A DNA stretch of 64,000 bases from Bombardia bombarda (lineage: Eukaryota > Ascomycota > Sordariomycetes > Sordariales > Lasiosphaeriaceae): assembly GCA_030512295.1 (NCBI GenBank), contig JAULSR010000003.1, positions 3,116,001 through 3,180,000 of the forward strand, read 5' to 3'. Of the stretch, positions 1-10,469 are shown in pieces. The notes under the pieces are model-generated. The model was not told where the DNA came from and searched no databases. It saw only the letters and a list, made by a program, of their open reading frames with translations. How positions within the stretch are numbered: the stretch's first letter is position 1; each line of letters opens with the position of its first letter. The translations under genes were made by a program, and so were the position numbers.

Positions 1-273
1 ATGTGTCAAGGCAGGCACGTCACCGAGAAGCCTTCGGGCCGAGGCTTTGTTGTAGGGAATTCCGGGAAGTGGCTTGGGAAGGGCGAGCCAGTATAGGAGA
101 GGCAAGAGAAGAGCGAAGGCAAGGATGATTGCGGCGGTAGAGACGATGGCTGGGTGGGACGAGTGCAGATGTTGCCATGCCTGCGTGATAGCTTGGAGAT
201 GATGTTCGTGCGGGATTGTGTCTTGCGGTGTTGCCGAAGCAGACGCATACGAAGCTGGCGGAGAGGCCGCCAT
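1..273 (-). CDS. Cytochrome P450, N-terminal fragment (runs off left edge)
   Basis: The minus strand is open from an ATG at 273 to the window edge (91 codons, no stop). The translation starts with an Ala/Ser-rich head, then a hydrophobic helix (about residues 46-65) typical of an ER membrane anchor, then a Pro-rich hinge reading PKPLPGIPYN and RRLLGDVP. The hinge is nearly identical to that of the next gene on the same strand (PKPIPGIPYH, GRLLGDVP). That motif pair follows the anchor of microsomal fungal P450s, so this is very probably the first exon of a tandem P450 paralogue. The catalytic part (I-helix, ExxR, haem Cys) lies outside the window, so activity cannot be judged. Family assignment rests on the hinge and on similarity to the neighbour. 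Confidence 0.8.
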   Translation of the reverse strand, partial: MAASPPASYASASATPQDTIPHEHHLQAITQAWQHLHSSHPAIVSTAAIILAFALLLPLLYWLALPKPLPGIPYNKASARRLLGDVPALTH

Positions 274-1341
274 TGTTTCAAGGCAAGGTAGGCAGTGTAG
301 GCGGTGACTGTTACTGTGATGGGGCTTGAATTTCGGCCATTTCTACGCCGGGGGTCTACCTGTTTAACCTATTGTTCAACTCGCGAACCACAGCTGCTTG
401 CCTAAGTACCCTGCCTAGATACCTGGCGTTCCATGCTAACCACTGACAGATCTTACAAGGATAAGTCAAGGTAGGCTAAGCTGAGGGCGTTTTTTTTTTT
501 TTAGCACAGATGGTCATTTTTCAAGTGGTAATCTGTGGTAGGTGATTCTGACTGGATTCTAGACGCACTGTTCACGAGCAATGCAGGAATGCATTCGACT
601 ACTCGCTCACTGTACAGGTGCTTACCAGATAAACAATCTTGCAAGTGTGGTACCGAGTACGGAGACGAACGTGTGTAACGGTCATGTCAAATGTAAAATG
701 ACAAACACAAGTGTTCATACGAAATTCTGCTTATTAGATGTTCCCTGGCAGGAAACTTTACTACTATTGGAAGACATGTACAGGCTGGATCTGAGTATGA
801 TATTGGAGGTACGATTCGTATCCTATTGTTAGACTGTGAGTGACCTGACTTCGTGACGGGTCGATAATCAATAAAACAAGTGATGACCCGCTCAGTATGT
901 TAATTCTTTTTGTAATGTCAGCAATCATGCGACGCGTGGTGAGCAATTTTAGGGGGGGGTGCGAATAAGGTATGTACTTAGGTACCTCCTCGACACCCCT
1001 TTTCAAGCCGCACCGGCCGAGCGGCGCAGCCCCTGGGCTCAGTCTAGCGCAAACCCCCTTGAGTTTGTGCCCCACTTCTCTGTACTCAGGAGAATGCAAC
1101 TCGGCCGGCAGGATCCAGTCCATCTGTTCCTGATTGTGGCATTTGCGTGGTACTGCGTCGGATGAACGCACCCAAATGAGGAGCAGCAGCAGTAATTGAA
1201 TACAGTTTGCACTTTTGAAGGTGGTGTTTAGCGCTTTAAACTTTCATGCCATTTGTATTGGTAAATAAACCACTATACCTCCTCACCCAGGCAACGGCCA
1301 CAGGGGTAAAATAAACATCTCCAGTAGTGGCAACCAAATAA
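274..1341. other. Intergenic region between the two tandem P450 genes
   Basis: About 1.07 kb holding the promoter of the left P450 and the 3' end of the right one. It contains a T(12) run near 490-501. Open frames here are short and have no recognisable similarity or fungal coding character. I see no gene. Confidence 0.6.
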
Positions 1342-3144
1342 CTACAGCTGCACCTCCCTCAGTCGTACAAAGCTCTGCCTCGGCCTGCTGGTCATGATCA
1401 TGACTGATCCATAGCCAGAGAGCTCCTTGGGACACGGCAGCAACTCAAAGTTCCAGACAATCAAGGTCATCAGAATCCGCATCTCCAAATACGCCAACTT
1501 CTTTCCACAACAGCTCCGCAGCCCAAGTCCAAAAGCCAGATGCGGACCCGCATTTGGATCAAAGGTGCCATCAGCCCTGAGCCACCTCTCGGGCTTGAAA
1601 AGACCAATGTCGTTTAGATCCCACGCCTTGACCTCTCCGCCCTCCTTGAGCGACGCCGGACTGGGCTCGGCCCGCTTTGCATCATCAATCTCCAGACCGG
1701 GACTCATCAAGCCAGGACCAAGCTGCAGGCAGAGAACATCCGTCCCCTTGGGGATATGGTAGCCCAGCACCTGAGTGTCGGCCTCGGCCTCACGATCAAT
1801 CATGGGGATGGTTCCGCCGGTGCGAAGTGACTCGTCGATCCATGCATCTAGATAGGGAATCGACGTTCCAGTGATCTCCTGGGTGTTTGGTTGGCGCTTT
1901 TCCTTCTTTGCTCTCTCGTGGCCAACCTGCAAGGCATGTCTGAGCTTGGCCTGGCTGTCCTGATTGTCTGCCAGAATCTTGACGGCCCAGGCGAGCGAGG
2001 TGCTGGTGGTGTCGGCGCCGGCGATGACGAAGCCAAAGGCCTCGTCGATCATGACCTTTGAGGTGTAGTCTGGCACCTTTCCCTCCTTTTGGGCGTCCAG
2101 CTTGGCGCGGCGCACCATCAGGTCGACGGCTGACTTCTCCGTGTTGCTGTCAGTGTCCATGCGGTGGGCAGCATCGTGCAGGATCTCGGTGATGAAGGCG
2201 TCCTTGATCTTGCGGGCCCGGCGCATTCCTGGTCTTCGAATCACGTACTCCCAGTAAATCGAGGGCATAATGCTCCCTTGCACCTCGGCGATGGAGCTGG
2301 ACACATCGAGGGAGGCACGGATGACCGTATCGAGCTCGCCTGTGGGGAACTTGATGGCATTGTTTGGGGAGGCGTCGCTGGTGCGGCGAAGGGCCTTGAT
2401 GGCGGCCGGGTCTGATTCCAGGGCGTGGACGACGTCCAAGGCAGGGTGGGTGGCGCTGTGGGAGAAGGAGGGGCCGTAGGCAAAGGCGTTGACGGCGTCG
2501 AGAACGGCATGGTCCAGGTCCGCCATGGCGGTAAAGGGGCGGCCGTCAGCAATCCTGGCCTTGGTGCACCAGAGCTCGATCAAATCCAGCGATCTGCGGT
2601 GGATGGTTGGCGCGGCAACGCCATGCAGAAAGGCGGGCGACATGCTGTCCTGGATCAGGCGGCGCTGTGCCTTCCACCGAGCGTTGGTCTTTTGGCGGAT
2701 GTGGTGGTCGAAGCCGAGGTACTTCATCAGCTCCATCGACTTGGCCGAGCGGTCGAACTCCTTGCGCCGCATGAGGTCAGTCGCCTCGCGGTAGTCAGCC
2801 AGGATCACAATGGGCTTCTTGATGGGGCTGTAGAAGAGCTGCACCACGGGCGCGTCGAGATTCCGTATCATTTCAGACAGGAAGGTGACAAAAGTCCCGT
2901 CTGTTTCCTTGATATGCGCCAGAAGATCGGGCACGTCGCCGAGCAGTCTGCCCGCCGACGGCTTGTGATAAGGAATGCCGGGGATGGGCTTGGGCAGAAG
3001 GAACTGGTAGAGCAGCCATGGCAGCAGCGTGGCCAAAAGGGTGAGAACCGCCACACGGACAGATGTTGTGTTCCATGTTGATGCTTGGGATTCCATCATG
3101 AACTTTTGCACCTGTGCAGCCAGTTCGTTCTCAAGTAAGGCCAT
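1342..3144 (-). CDS. Cytochrome P450 monooxygenase (microsomal, complete)
   Basis: Intronless frame of 600 aa from the ATG at 3144; the frame continues upstream but without another ATG. Visible signatures are: an N-terminal membrane anchor (about 27-49) and PKPIPGIP hinge; I-helix AGADTT (about 375-380) for oxygen activation; the ExxR of helix K (ESLR, about 438-441); a PERW motif; and the haem loop FGLGLRSCCG with the thiolate Cys at about 545. All essential P450 elements are present, so it should be a functional haem monooxygenase using NADPH-P450 reductase at the ER. At 600 aa it is longer than the usual 500-530 aa. The substrate cannot be told. It lies next to a paralogue on the same strand and diverges from an FAD oxidase, which suggests a tailoring role in a specialised pathway (inference). 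Confidence 0.93.
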   Translation of the reverse strand: MALLENELAAQVQKFMMESQASTWNTTSVRVAVLTLLATLLPWLLYQFLLPKPIPGIPYHKPSAGRLLGDVPDLLAHIKETDGTFVTFLSEMIRNLDAPVVQLFYSPIKKPIVILADYREATDLMRRKEFDRSAKSMELMKYLGFDHHIRQKTNARWKAQRRLIQDSMSPAFLHGVAAPTIHRRSLDLIELWCTKARIADGRPFTAMADLDHAVLDAVNAFAYGPSFSHSATHPALDVVHALESDPAAIKALRRTSDASPNNAIKFPTGELDTVIRASLDVSSSIAEVQGSIMPSIYWEYVIRRPGMRRARKIKDAFITEILHDAAHRMDTDSNTEKSAVDLMVRRAKLDAQKEGKVPDYTSKVMIDEAFGFVIAGADTTSTSLAWAVKILADNQDSQAKLRHALQVGHERAKKEKRQPNTQEITGTSIPYLDAWIDESLRTGGTIPMIDREAEADTQVLGYHIPKGTDVLCLQLGPGLMSPGLEIDDAKRAEPSPASLKEGGEVKAWDLNDIGLFKPERWLRADGTFDPNAGPHLAFGLGLRSCCGKKLAYLEMRILMTLIVWNFELLPCPKELSGYGSVMIMTSRPRQSFVRLREVQL

Positions 3145-4878
3145 TGCTGATAGATAGTATGACTTCAATGGTATCACTGAACTATTCAAGTTGCTCTCAA
3201 GACAACTCAAGCATACCTAGCTTCACATGTAAGTAATGTAAGTAAATAGGCAACAGGCTTCTGTGGATTTTCAAAAGATCAAGCCCTACTGTCTATAGGG
3301 CTTTAGTTTAGGACAGTGACATGACAATCTGCAGTGAGCAGTGCAGTTGGCCGATTTCCTTTAGCATGACTGCATCAACCAAGAGTCGCAGTGCATTGTG
3401 GAGAAGGGGAAAAACTGACGATGCAAATGTAAAATAGCGAAAAGTACTGTCAGATAACTCCGTAATGGTAAAAGTGGGCAGACGCATCCTACGATGCAGA
3501 CGAACGAACAAACCATCATGGGTACCTACTCTCATACACTATTCTAGATCTAGGCAGTGGTCCCTTTACAAGAGATCGGTGGGACTTTTGACCGGCTTTT
3601 AGATCACTTGCATAAGACTCTGAGTGATTACTGCGTTGCGATCTGATTGGCTTAAATGCTATGCGGGTTGGGTTGCTGAGCCGCTGGGCTGAGGAACCCC
3701 TGGTCATGTAATGTTGTTTCCCTCCCATCCGATCCGCCCCCAGAAACCAGTAAAGGCACTTGTGTACCTCTGGCCCTACGACGTGTTGGTCAACGAACCA
3801 AGAATTTATGGAATTATGGACCCATGGTAACTCTATGCGCCCAATTTCGGGTCCGAGACAGCTTGGCTATTTCCCGCAATGTCAGATATCAAAATTCTTG
3901 AGTGGTAACTGGGTAGCACAATGCATGCCTCATGGTGGTTCGCTTGACCTGTTCTGCTAGACTGAGTGAGATAGGTTTGAATTCCACACATACACAGTCC
4001 TTATTATTACGATCCATGAAACTTCTGCTACGTTGTAAGTAAAATATCTACCTACCATTTCAATATGACCCGGCTATCAATACACGCCATATAAGACCAA
4101 CACCCTTGTCATGGAAGTGCTACTGTCTGGTTCCACTAGTTCCATGAAGGACATGCCGTGCCGTGAACCAAGTGCATGGGACCCGTCGGATCATGACTGT
4201 CAGTGGTTGATCCAAATCGTCCGAATATCCATGCTGAACGCCTGATAGCTGCTGGTATCTGATTCTAGAATCAGCAGTGCTTTCCCGAGTCCGCAGTACA
4301 TAGGTACAACTAGCACACCCTCCTCCATTACGTCCGATCCTTCATCCTGGCACAGCCATGTGGCTTTATGTGTATGCCGCAGCTCGGGTACCTGGCCTCT
4401 GTCAGCCCTGCTTGCAAGACAAGGATGCTATTCTGTGTATGACTGCCTGATAGGATACGTGTAGTGTGAGTACAACATTCGATAACGGTCCATTAGATCC
4501 TTGCTCTTGAATCTCCCGTCAGCTGGAAGTCTTGCCTTATGTGAGTGTAGCTCAGCCCGTTACTCCCAGCCAAACCAGGCCTGATAATCAGGACACTTGC
4601 GTGGGCGTGAGGCGTGAGGCGGCGTTCCTCAATTCACGGGCCCAGTATCCCGCCCAAGCCCACGGAGTAGGGATTCCAGCCCATGACTACTGGTAAGGCA
4701 CAGCAACGCCACGAGGAGGAGTGATATGGTATATATAACCCGTTAAACATTCAGCACATCAGAGGCCTTCTGGAACTTCTTGCATTCATGTGTGTTGTTG
4801 AATCTCAAGTTCAAACCAAGAACTGCTATACTTACTTCTCGTTTGTCTATTCCAGTGCAGCATCGATTGGTTGCAGTC
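3145..4878. other. Divergent intergenic region (P450 / FAD oxidase)
   Basis: 1.73 kb lying between the starts of the minus-strand P450 and the plus-strand FAD oxidase, so it must hold both promoters. A TATA-like box lies near its right end. Reading frames inside it are short and show no family features. Confidence 0.6.
4732..4738 (+). promoter_or_regulatory. TATA box of the FAD oxidase gene
   Basis: TATATAA lies about 140 nt before the chosen ATG at 4879, in a sensible position for a fungal promoter with a leader of about 100 nt. Confidence 0.5.
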
Positions 4879-6711
4879 ATGCGCATCAAGACACAAGGTT
4901 TCCTTGGCGGACTGATCGTCCTGCTGCAGGCGGTCAGCCCATCCGAGGCCGCCGCAGCTCCTCGATCCACAAAGAGTGTGTGTCGCTACCTACCGGGCGA
5001 TGCTGAGTGGCCAACTGCCAAAGTCTGGAGTAAATTCAACTCCACCCTTGGTGGCCGGCTAATTCGGGGAGTCCCCATAGCCCAGTCGTGCTCCAAATGC
5101 AATTTCAACCAGGCATCCTGCATACAGACCAGAGACAACTGGGTCGAACTGGACCCTTAGTAAGTACACAACCAACCCACCTGACGACATTGTGCATACT
5201 GCACACGTGAGGTTAAAGACATAGGGTAAACTAATGCAATGAAACCTTATAGCTGGAAAGACCCAGTGAATGTTATGTCACAGTACTGGCGCAACAACAC
5301 GTGCAGCCCCTTTTCACCCGCCAACGCGTCCTGCACGCTTGGTAATATGGCAACCTACGCCATCAACGTTGACAGCGCCGAGAGGGTCGCTGCAGGCATC
5401 AAATTTGCTCGGGACCACAACATTCGTCTCACCGTCAAGAATACGGGCCATGATCTCCTCGGACGCTCAGCCGGCAAGGGCGCCCTTGAGCTCTGGACGC
5501 ACAACATGAAGAACATAACCTTCTTTAACTACACCAGCCCCGGCTACAAAGGTCCTGCTGTGAAGCTCGGTGCTGGTGTCCAGGCTTTTGAGGCTTACGC
5601 GGCCGCCAGCAAGAAGGGTCTGCGTATTGTAGGCGGCTCATGTCCGACTGTCGGTCCTGCCGGTGGCTTCGTTCAAGGTGGTGGCCACGGCCCCTTGGGC
5701 GCAACATATGGCTTGGGCGCAGATAATGCGCTCGAGTTCGAAGTCATCACTACCGATGGACGCCATCTCACTGCCTCGCCTTACCAAAATTCGGACCTGT
5801 ATTGGGCACTCGCGGGTGGCGGTGCGGGTAATTGGGCCGTTGTCATTTCACTGACCACCAAAGCACACGTCGATGGCCGTGTCGCCGGGGCAACGCTGAC
5901 CTTTGTCAACACCAACGACACTGCTTTCTGGACCGCTATCTCAGCTTGGCTCAGCTTCCAGACCGTTCTCGACGCAATCCCCAACTTCAGCACCCTCTGG
6001 GGCATGAGCAAAGACGTCTTCCACCTCACTTACGTCACCCTCCCCGGTGGCACCGGAGCCGACGTCGCCTCTGCACTGGCCCCTTACTTGGAAACGCTCA
6101 AATCCCTCAACGTCACTCCGGTGCAGTACGATACCGGCGACAGCCCCGGCTTCTACGAACATTTCGAGCGCTGGCAGACAGACGTCTACACGACCAACAG
6201 CTCCCAGGGCAGTCGCCTCATCCCACGCTCAACCGTCACCGACCCCGTCAAGGTGTCAACCCTCGTGTCCGCCATGAAGGTGGTGCTCCAAGACACCACC
6301 GTCACGCCCTTCATTGCCGGCATCAGCAACAACTTCCAGTACGCGCGCGCAGGCGTCAAGCCCGGCAGCAACGCCGTCTTCCCGCAGTGGCGCGACGCCA
6401 TATTTACCATCAACATGGTTGCCGCATTCGAGGCCGATGTGTCGAGCGCGGAGCTCAAGCGCATCCAGGTGCTGATCAACGACTGGCAAAAGCAGTTCCG
6501 CAGCATCACCCCTGGGGCTGGCTCCTACATGAACGAGGCCATTTACGACTACGAGTTCTGGAAGGAGGACTATTATGGCTCGACCTACGACAGGCTGTTG
6601 CAGATCAAGAAGAAGTATGATCCCGATTTCATCCTCTGGGCGCATGCAGCCGTTGGGAGTGACGCCATGACTGTTGCCAGTGATGGGAGATTATGTCGTG
6701 TGCGCTCTTGA
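4879..6711 (+). CDS. Secreted FAD-linked oxidase, berberine bridge enzyme-like
   Basis: Two exons, 4879..5159 and 5253..6711 (579 aa); the intron has GTAAGT, a CTAAT branch and an AG at 5251-5252. The start at 4879 gives a signal peptide (hydrophobic core GGLIVLLQA, then AAAAP). An FAD_binding_4 domain follows. The His of TGHDLLGRS (about 160) is the usual 8-alpha-linked residue. The Cys of GGSCPTVG (about 224) suggests a bicovalent flavin, as in glucooligosaccharide-oxidase-type enzymes. The C-terminus has the BBE domain signature (YMNEA, W..DYYG, KKYDPD). These flavoproteins oxidise alcohols, amines or sugars, or form rings in alkaloid and polyketide pathways, reducing O2 to H2O2. The neighbouring P450s and MFS pump favour a biosynthetic role, but an extracellular carbohydrate oxidase cannot be excluded. 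Confidence 0.9.
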
Positions 6712-7979
6712 TCGAATTTTGGCTGCTGCTTTACTCTTTTGTCCATATTTCATCGACATCATTCCGTCAGTTAATTTCTTTTTGCACCTCCTTGTCAAGA
6801 CTTTCCCATTTCGTAGCTTGTCGGGCCTATCTCACAAAAGGAAACGACCTGGAGTTTATTTCTCAGTGGCTTTTCAGGCCCTTTTTATCATGTTTCAAGA
6901 ACATATTATTACAAATCTGTAGAAAGCATTATCCTAGATATCAATAGTAAAATGGCAACATTTACAAAAGCTTGACAGTTTACTCACTGCCGCATCCATT
7001 GAAGAGAAGCGGGAACTGGCCAATATTTTTCGTCTTGCTAAATAAGTCCAAATAACAATCACTCTCCGTCCCAGTGAAATCCTTGTCTTCGTTTGTTCTG
7101 AATCTGTATGTCACGTTCTCAGTTCTAAAAATGAAAGAAGCAGCGAAAAGTCGACCCCTATTTCTTAACCCCCTTTTCTTCTCAGTTGCTTACGTCATCA
7201 TGTCAGAACTCCTGTACGCTTGTTTTTTCAATCATCGCATATAACCCTAACCCCCATATCTGACCTCCTCACGGACTTGATTACCCGACGGTGCCGTAAT
7301 TCGTCCGATTCATGAATTTGTAACCTGTCATGTACTTCTCACTGTTTCAGTTGGATGGACTTGATGGCTAATTTTAACCGTCATCTGTCACTCTCATCTG
7401 GTTGCTCAGGACTTCTCTGTCATAAAATCAGTCTGCTGAATCGCCACTGTCTGGTGCCTAACGTGTGGACAGGAGATAAGGTACATGTAGATATGTCGGG
7501 AAGCAAAAGTCCGATAATCAGTCATTGGGTGCACGGTGAGATGACCATGATTGTGCGGTCAGTTTCTGCGTCGAGTACGGATTGTGCCAGCTCCGAGTCG
7601 AGCTTCATCTCAGATGCTCAGAGGTCCATCTTGATATCATAATGCGTTTCAATCGTACGTAGTACTTCGTAGAGGGTACCTTACCTTATTTTGGAGACAT
7701 TGAAATGGTGGATCCGTGTCCTCCTCTCCCCTTTCGGCCTATCCTCTTTCGGGTCATTTCATTTTGCCTCTTGGTCCTCGTAGCACAAAGGGCAGGTTAC
7801 AGTCACGGTAGGCGCCTGCCTATCCCAGGTGACTTGGCGTGAAGTCTGGTAGCTTCCATTGCAAACAACACCATCTGCCGTGGTAGATAGCTGGCCAAAC
7901 TCTTATAACGGTGCGGATAGAAAAAGGGATTTCCTTCTGCTACCAATCCTCCTTCATGAACAAACATAAGGTAGTCAGT
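6712..7979. other. Intergenic region before the MFS gene
   Basis: 1.27 kb of AT-richer sequence with the 3' UTR of the FAD oxidase and the promoter of the transporter. Two in-frame ATGs (7956 and 7980) precede the MFS coding region. No gene seen. Confidence 0.55.
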
Positions 7980-9953
7980 ATGGACTCACCTGCGGCAACC
8001 TCGAGCCATGAGCTACCCGTCCATAGTGGTAGCGACTCCGCGCCAGAACATGCTAGTGAAAAGTCGCATCATCAGCTTTCACCTCCCACCCTCGACCGCC
8101 CAGACACATCGATCGAGGTAGACGATGAATCGCAATATCCAGCCACCTTGAGACTGTCTCTCATTCTCCTCGCGCTGTTCATGACGACTTTCTTAGTAAT
8201 GAGTTGCTCTGTTATTACGCCCTCCACAGCTTCTGTCTGCTAACTGAGCAATTCCATCCTGTTAGGCCGCGCTGGACTTGGTAACGGCAACCCCCTTCCA
8301 TACCCCAAAGGTTAGTGTGGCCTGATCATTGAAGATATCTAACTTGAAAATGTCTGTTAGGGAATAGTAGCAACCGCGATTCCCAGCATCACCAACGAAT
8401 TCCACGCCATCGACGAGATCGGCTGGTATGGCGGCGCCTACTTCCTGACCATCGGCGTCTTCTCCAGCTTCTGGGGCAAGCTGTACAAGTACTACGACGC
8501 CAAGTGGGTATTCTTGGTTGCGGCTGCCATCTTCTGCATCGGCAGTCTGGTGGCGGCTGTGGCCCCGAACAGCACTGCCCTCATCGTCGGCAGGGCGGTA
8601 GCCGGCTGGGGAGGAGCAGGCATCGTGAATGGAAGCTACATTATAACGCACCACATTGCGCGCCCAGAGAAACGTCCCGCCTTCACTGGTCTGATCGGTG
8701 CTGTGTTTATCTTCTCGTCCATTCTGGGGCCGATTGTGGGCGGGGCATTTACCTACGAGGTTACTTGGCGATGGTGGTGAGTCCGCCCAGCTTCATTAGC
8801 TTATTGGCGCCCGTCAGATCCTTACCAACGAGGTTTCCTGTGCAGCTTCTACATCAACCTCCCTGTTGGGGGCGTTGCCATGATACTCGTCTTCTTTCTC
8901 GTTCGGCTGCCCAAACATGCCGGGCCTGAAGACGCCACCCTCCGCGAAGTCATCCTTCAACTCGATTTCCCTGGCATCATCGTCATGCTCGCATCGCTCA
9001 TCTGCCTGACCCTCGCGCTGCAATGGGGAGGAACGTCACGCTCATGGAGTAACGGCTCCGTCGTGGCCTGCCTGGTGGTCTGGGTGCTGCTGACTATTGG
9101 CTTCGTCGGCATCCAGATCTACCAGGGCGACCGCGCCATGATTCCGCCGCGCATCTTTTCCCAGCGTACAGTTTGGGTCAGCTGCGTCTATGTCTTTCTC
9201 ATCAACGGCCCAAATTTCTTGGTCATATATTACCTGCCCATATACTTCCAAGCTGTCAAGGGCAATAACGCTATACAGTCGGGCGTCAACATCCTGCCAG
9301 CGGTTTGTCTCTTTGCCTTTGGCTGCCTCTTCGCCGGGTGGCTGATTGGCAAGGTTGGCCACTGGCAGCCTTTCCTGACAATGGGCGCGCTCCTGTCTGT
9401 GGCAGGCACTGCTCTGATCTATGAGCTCGAAGTGGACTCGTCCATGGCATGGTACCTCGGCAGCCAAGTCCTGTTTGGCTTTGGCGCCGGCAGCAGTAGC
9501 CAGGTTCCCATGATTGCCATCCAGGCGTTTTCCAAGCCGCAGGATTTGACAAGTGCCACTGGGGTGGTGCTCTGTAAGTTCAGCAAGTCCAAGTCCTGGT
9601 GTTGCGGAGCATCTGCTGAACGGTGTGTGCACGCAGTCTTTCAACTGATCAACGGCGGCTACTTCATCTCGGCTGGCCAGGCCATCTTTTCGAACCAATT
9701 GTTGCACGCTCTCCCCACGTATGCGCCAGATGTGGATCCCGCTCTCGTGCTCAGTACGGGCGCGGGCGATATAACAAATGTGTTTGCGGGCGAGGCGCTG
9801 GGTGGTGTGCTCAGCTCGTACATGGTGGGCTTGAAGAATGCGTTTGCACTGGGTTTGGCGGCGGCTGCCCTCTGCGTCCCCATCAGTATGTTGGCCCCGA
9901 GGAAAAAGCTGCCCAGCGACGGAGGGAAGAAAGGGCCTGTTATGGCAGCTTAA
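7980..9953 (+). CDS. MFS transporter, drug:H+ antiporter type (DHA2-like, 14 TM)
   Basis: Five exons: 7980..8195, 8266..8280, 8361..8776, 8846..9573 and 9637..9953 (563 aa). The 15-nt second exon encodes AALDL and restores the helix-1 motif ALDxxIVATAIP found in this family; without it the motif is broken. Other signatures are IDEIGWYGGAYFL, the GRAVAGWGGAG loop, the antiporter motif C around GAVFIFSSILGPIVGG, and WRWCFYINLPVGG created across intron 3. Intron 4 (63 nt) is a multiple of three; splicing gives VVLFFQLINGGYF. The N-terminus is a hydrophilic Ser/Glu-rich tail of about 55 residues. Such proteins export toxins or metabolites across the plasma membrane. The neighbouring oxidases suggest product export (inference). 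The start could also be the ATG at 7956. Confidence 0.9.
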
Positions 9954-10469
9954 AAGGTATAGATTTGTGACTTGTGGTCTTTGTGGATACCTTACGTAAT
10001 GTCCCTGCCTACCAGGGTACCGAAGTACATATAGGTAGGTACCTACGTACCCGAGAACCCACCTTGAGGGCCATCCACTGGCTCTGGCTGCCTGCATGTC
10101 TTACCACGAGGCAGCACATGCCATCCGCTCGTGAGGCCTGTATTTTTTGGATTTGGCACACGAGCACCTATCCACGCAAGCTTGCAAGCTCACACAGGAA
10201 GCTCACACAGGAAGCTCCCACCCCCGAGTGTTATTATTAGCGACACGTCGGCGTTTATTATCTCCATCATTTGACTCTCGGGCGCATCTGGCACATTGAT
10301 CGTCTTTCGTAGCTACCTACCTCATTAATGTTACGAATTCCTACCGCACCTGTGCCGGGGCCCTCTGGACGCAAGAGCTTTCGACACATGCATTTTCTGG
10401 CCATCTTCTATTGCCATATCGTCTTTGAGCTCGACACACCTCCCTGACGCGCCTTCCCGACAGTCCAGC
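9954..10469. other. Intergenic region MFS / coiled-coil gene
   Basis: 516 nt. Contains TACCTA/GGTACC-type motifs near 10018-10055 and a 13-nt direct repeat. The right part is the leader of the next gene. Confidence 0.5.
10186..10211. repeat. Tandem duplication of a 13-mer
   Basis: AAGCTCACACAGG occurs twice head-to-tail (10186-10198 and 10199-10211), followed by a partial third copy. Confidence 0.8.

Noticed and set aside
581..832. 83-codon plus-strand frame between the P450 genes
   Set aside because: No family features and located in the promoter region of the left P450.
2425..3081. 218-codon plus-strand frame opposite the P450
   Set aside because: Antisense shadow of a complete P450; no independent features.
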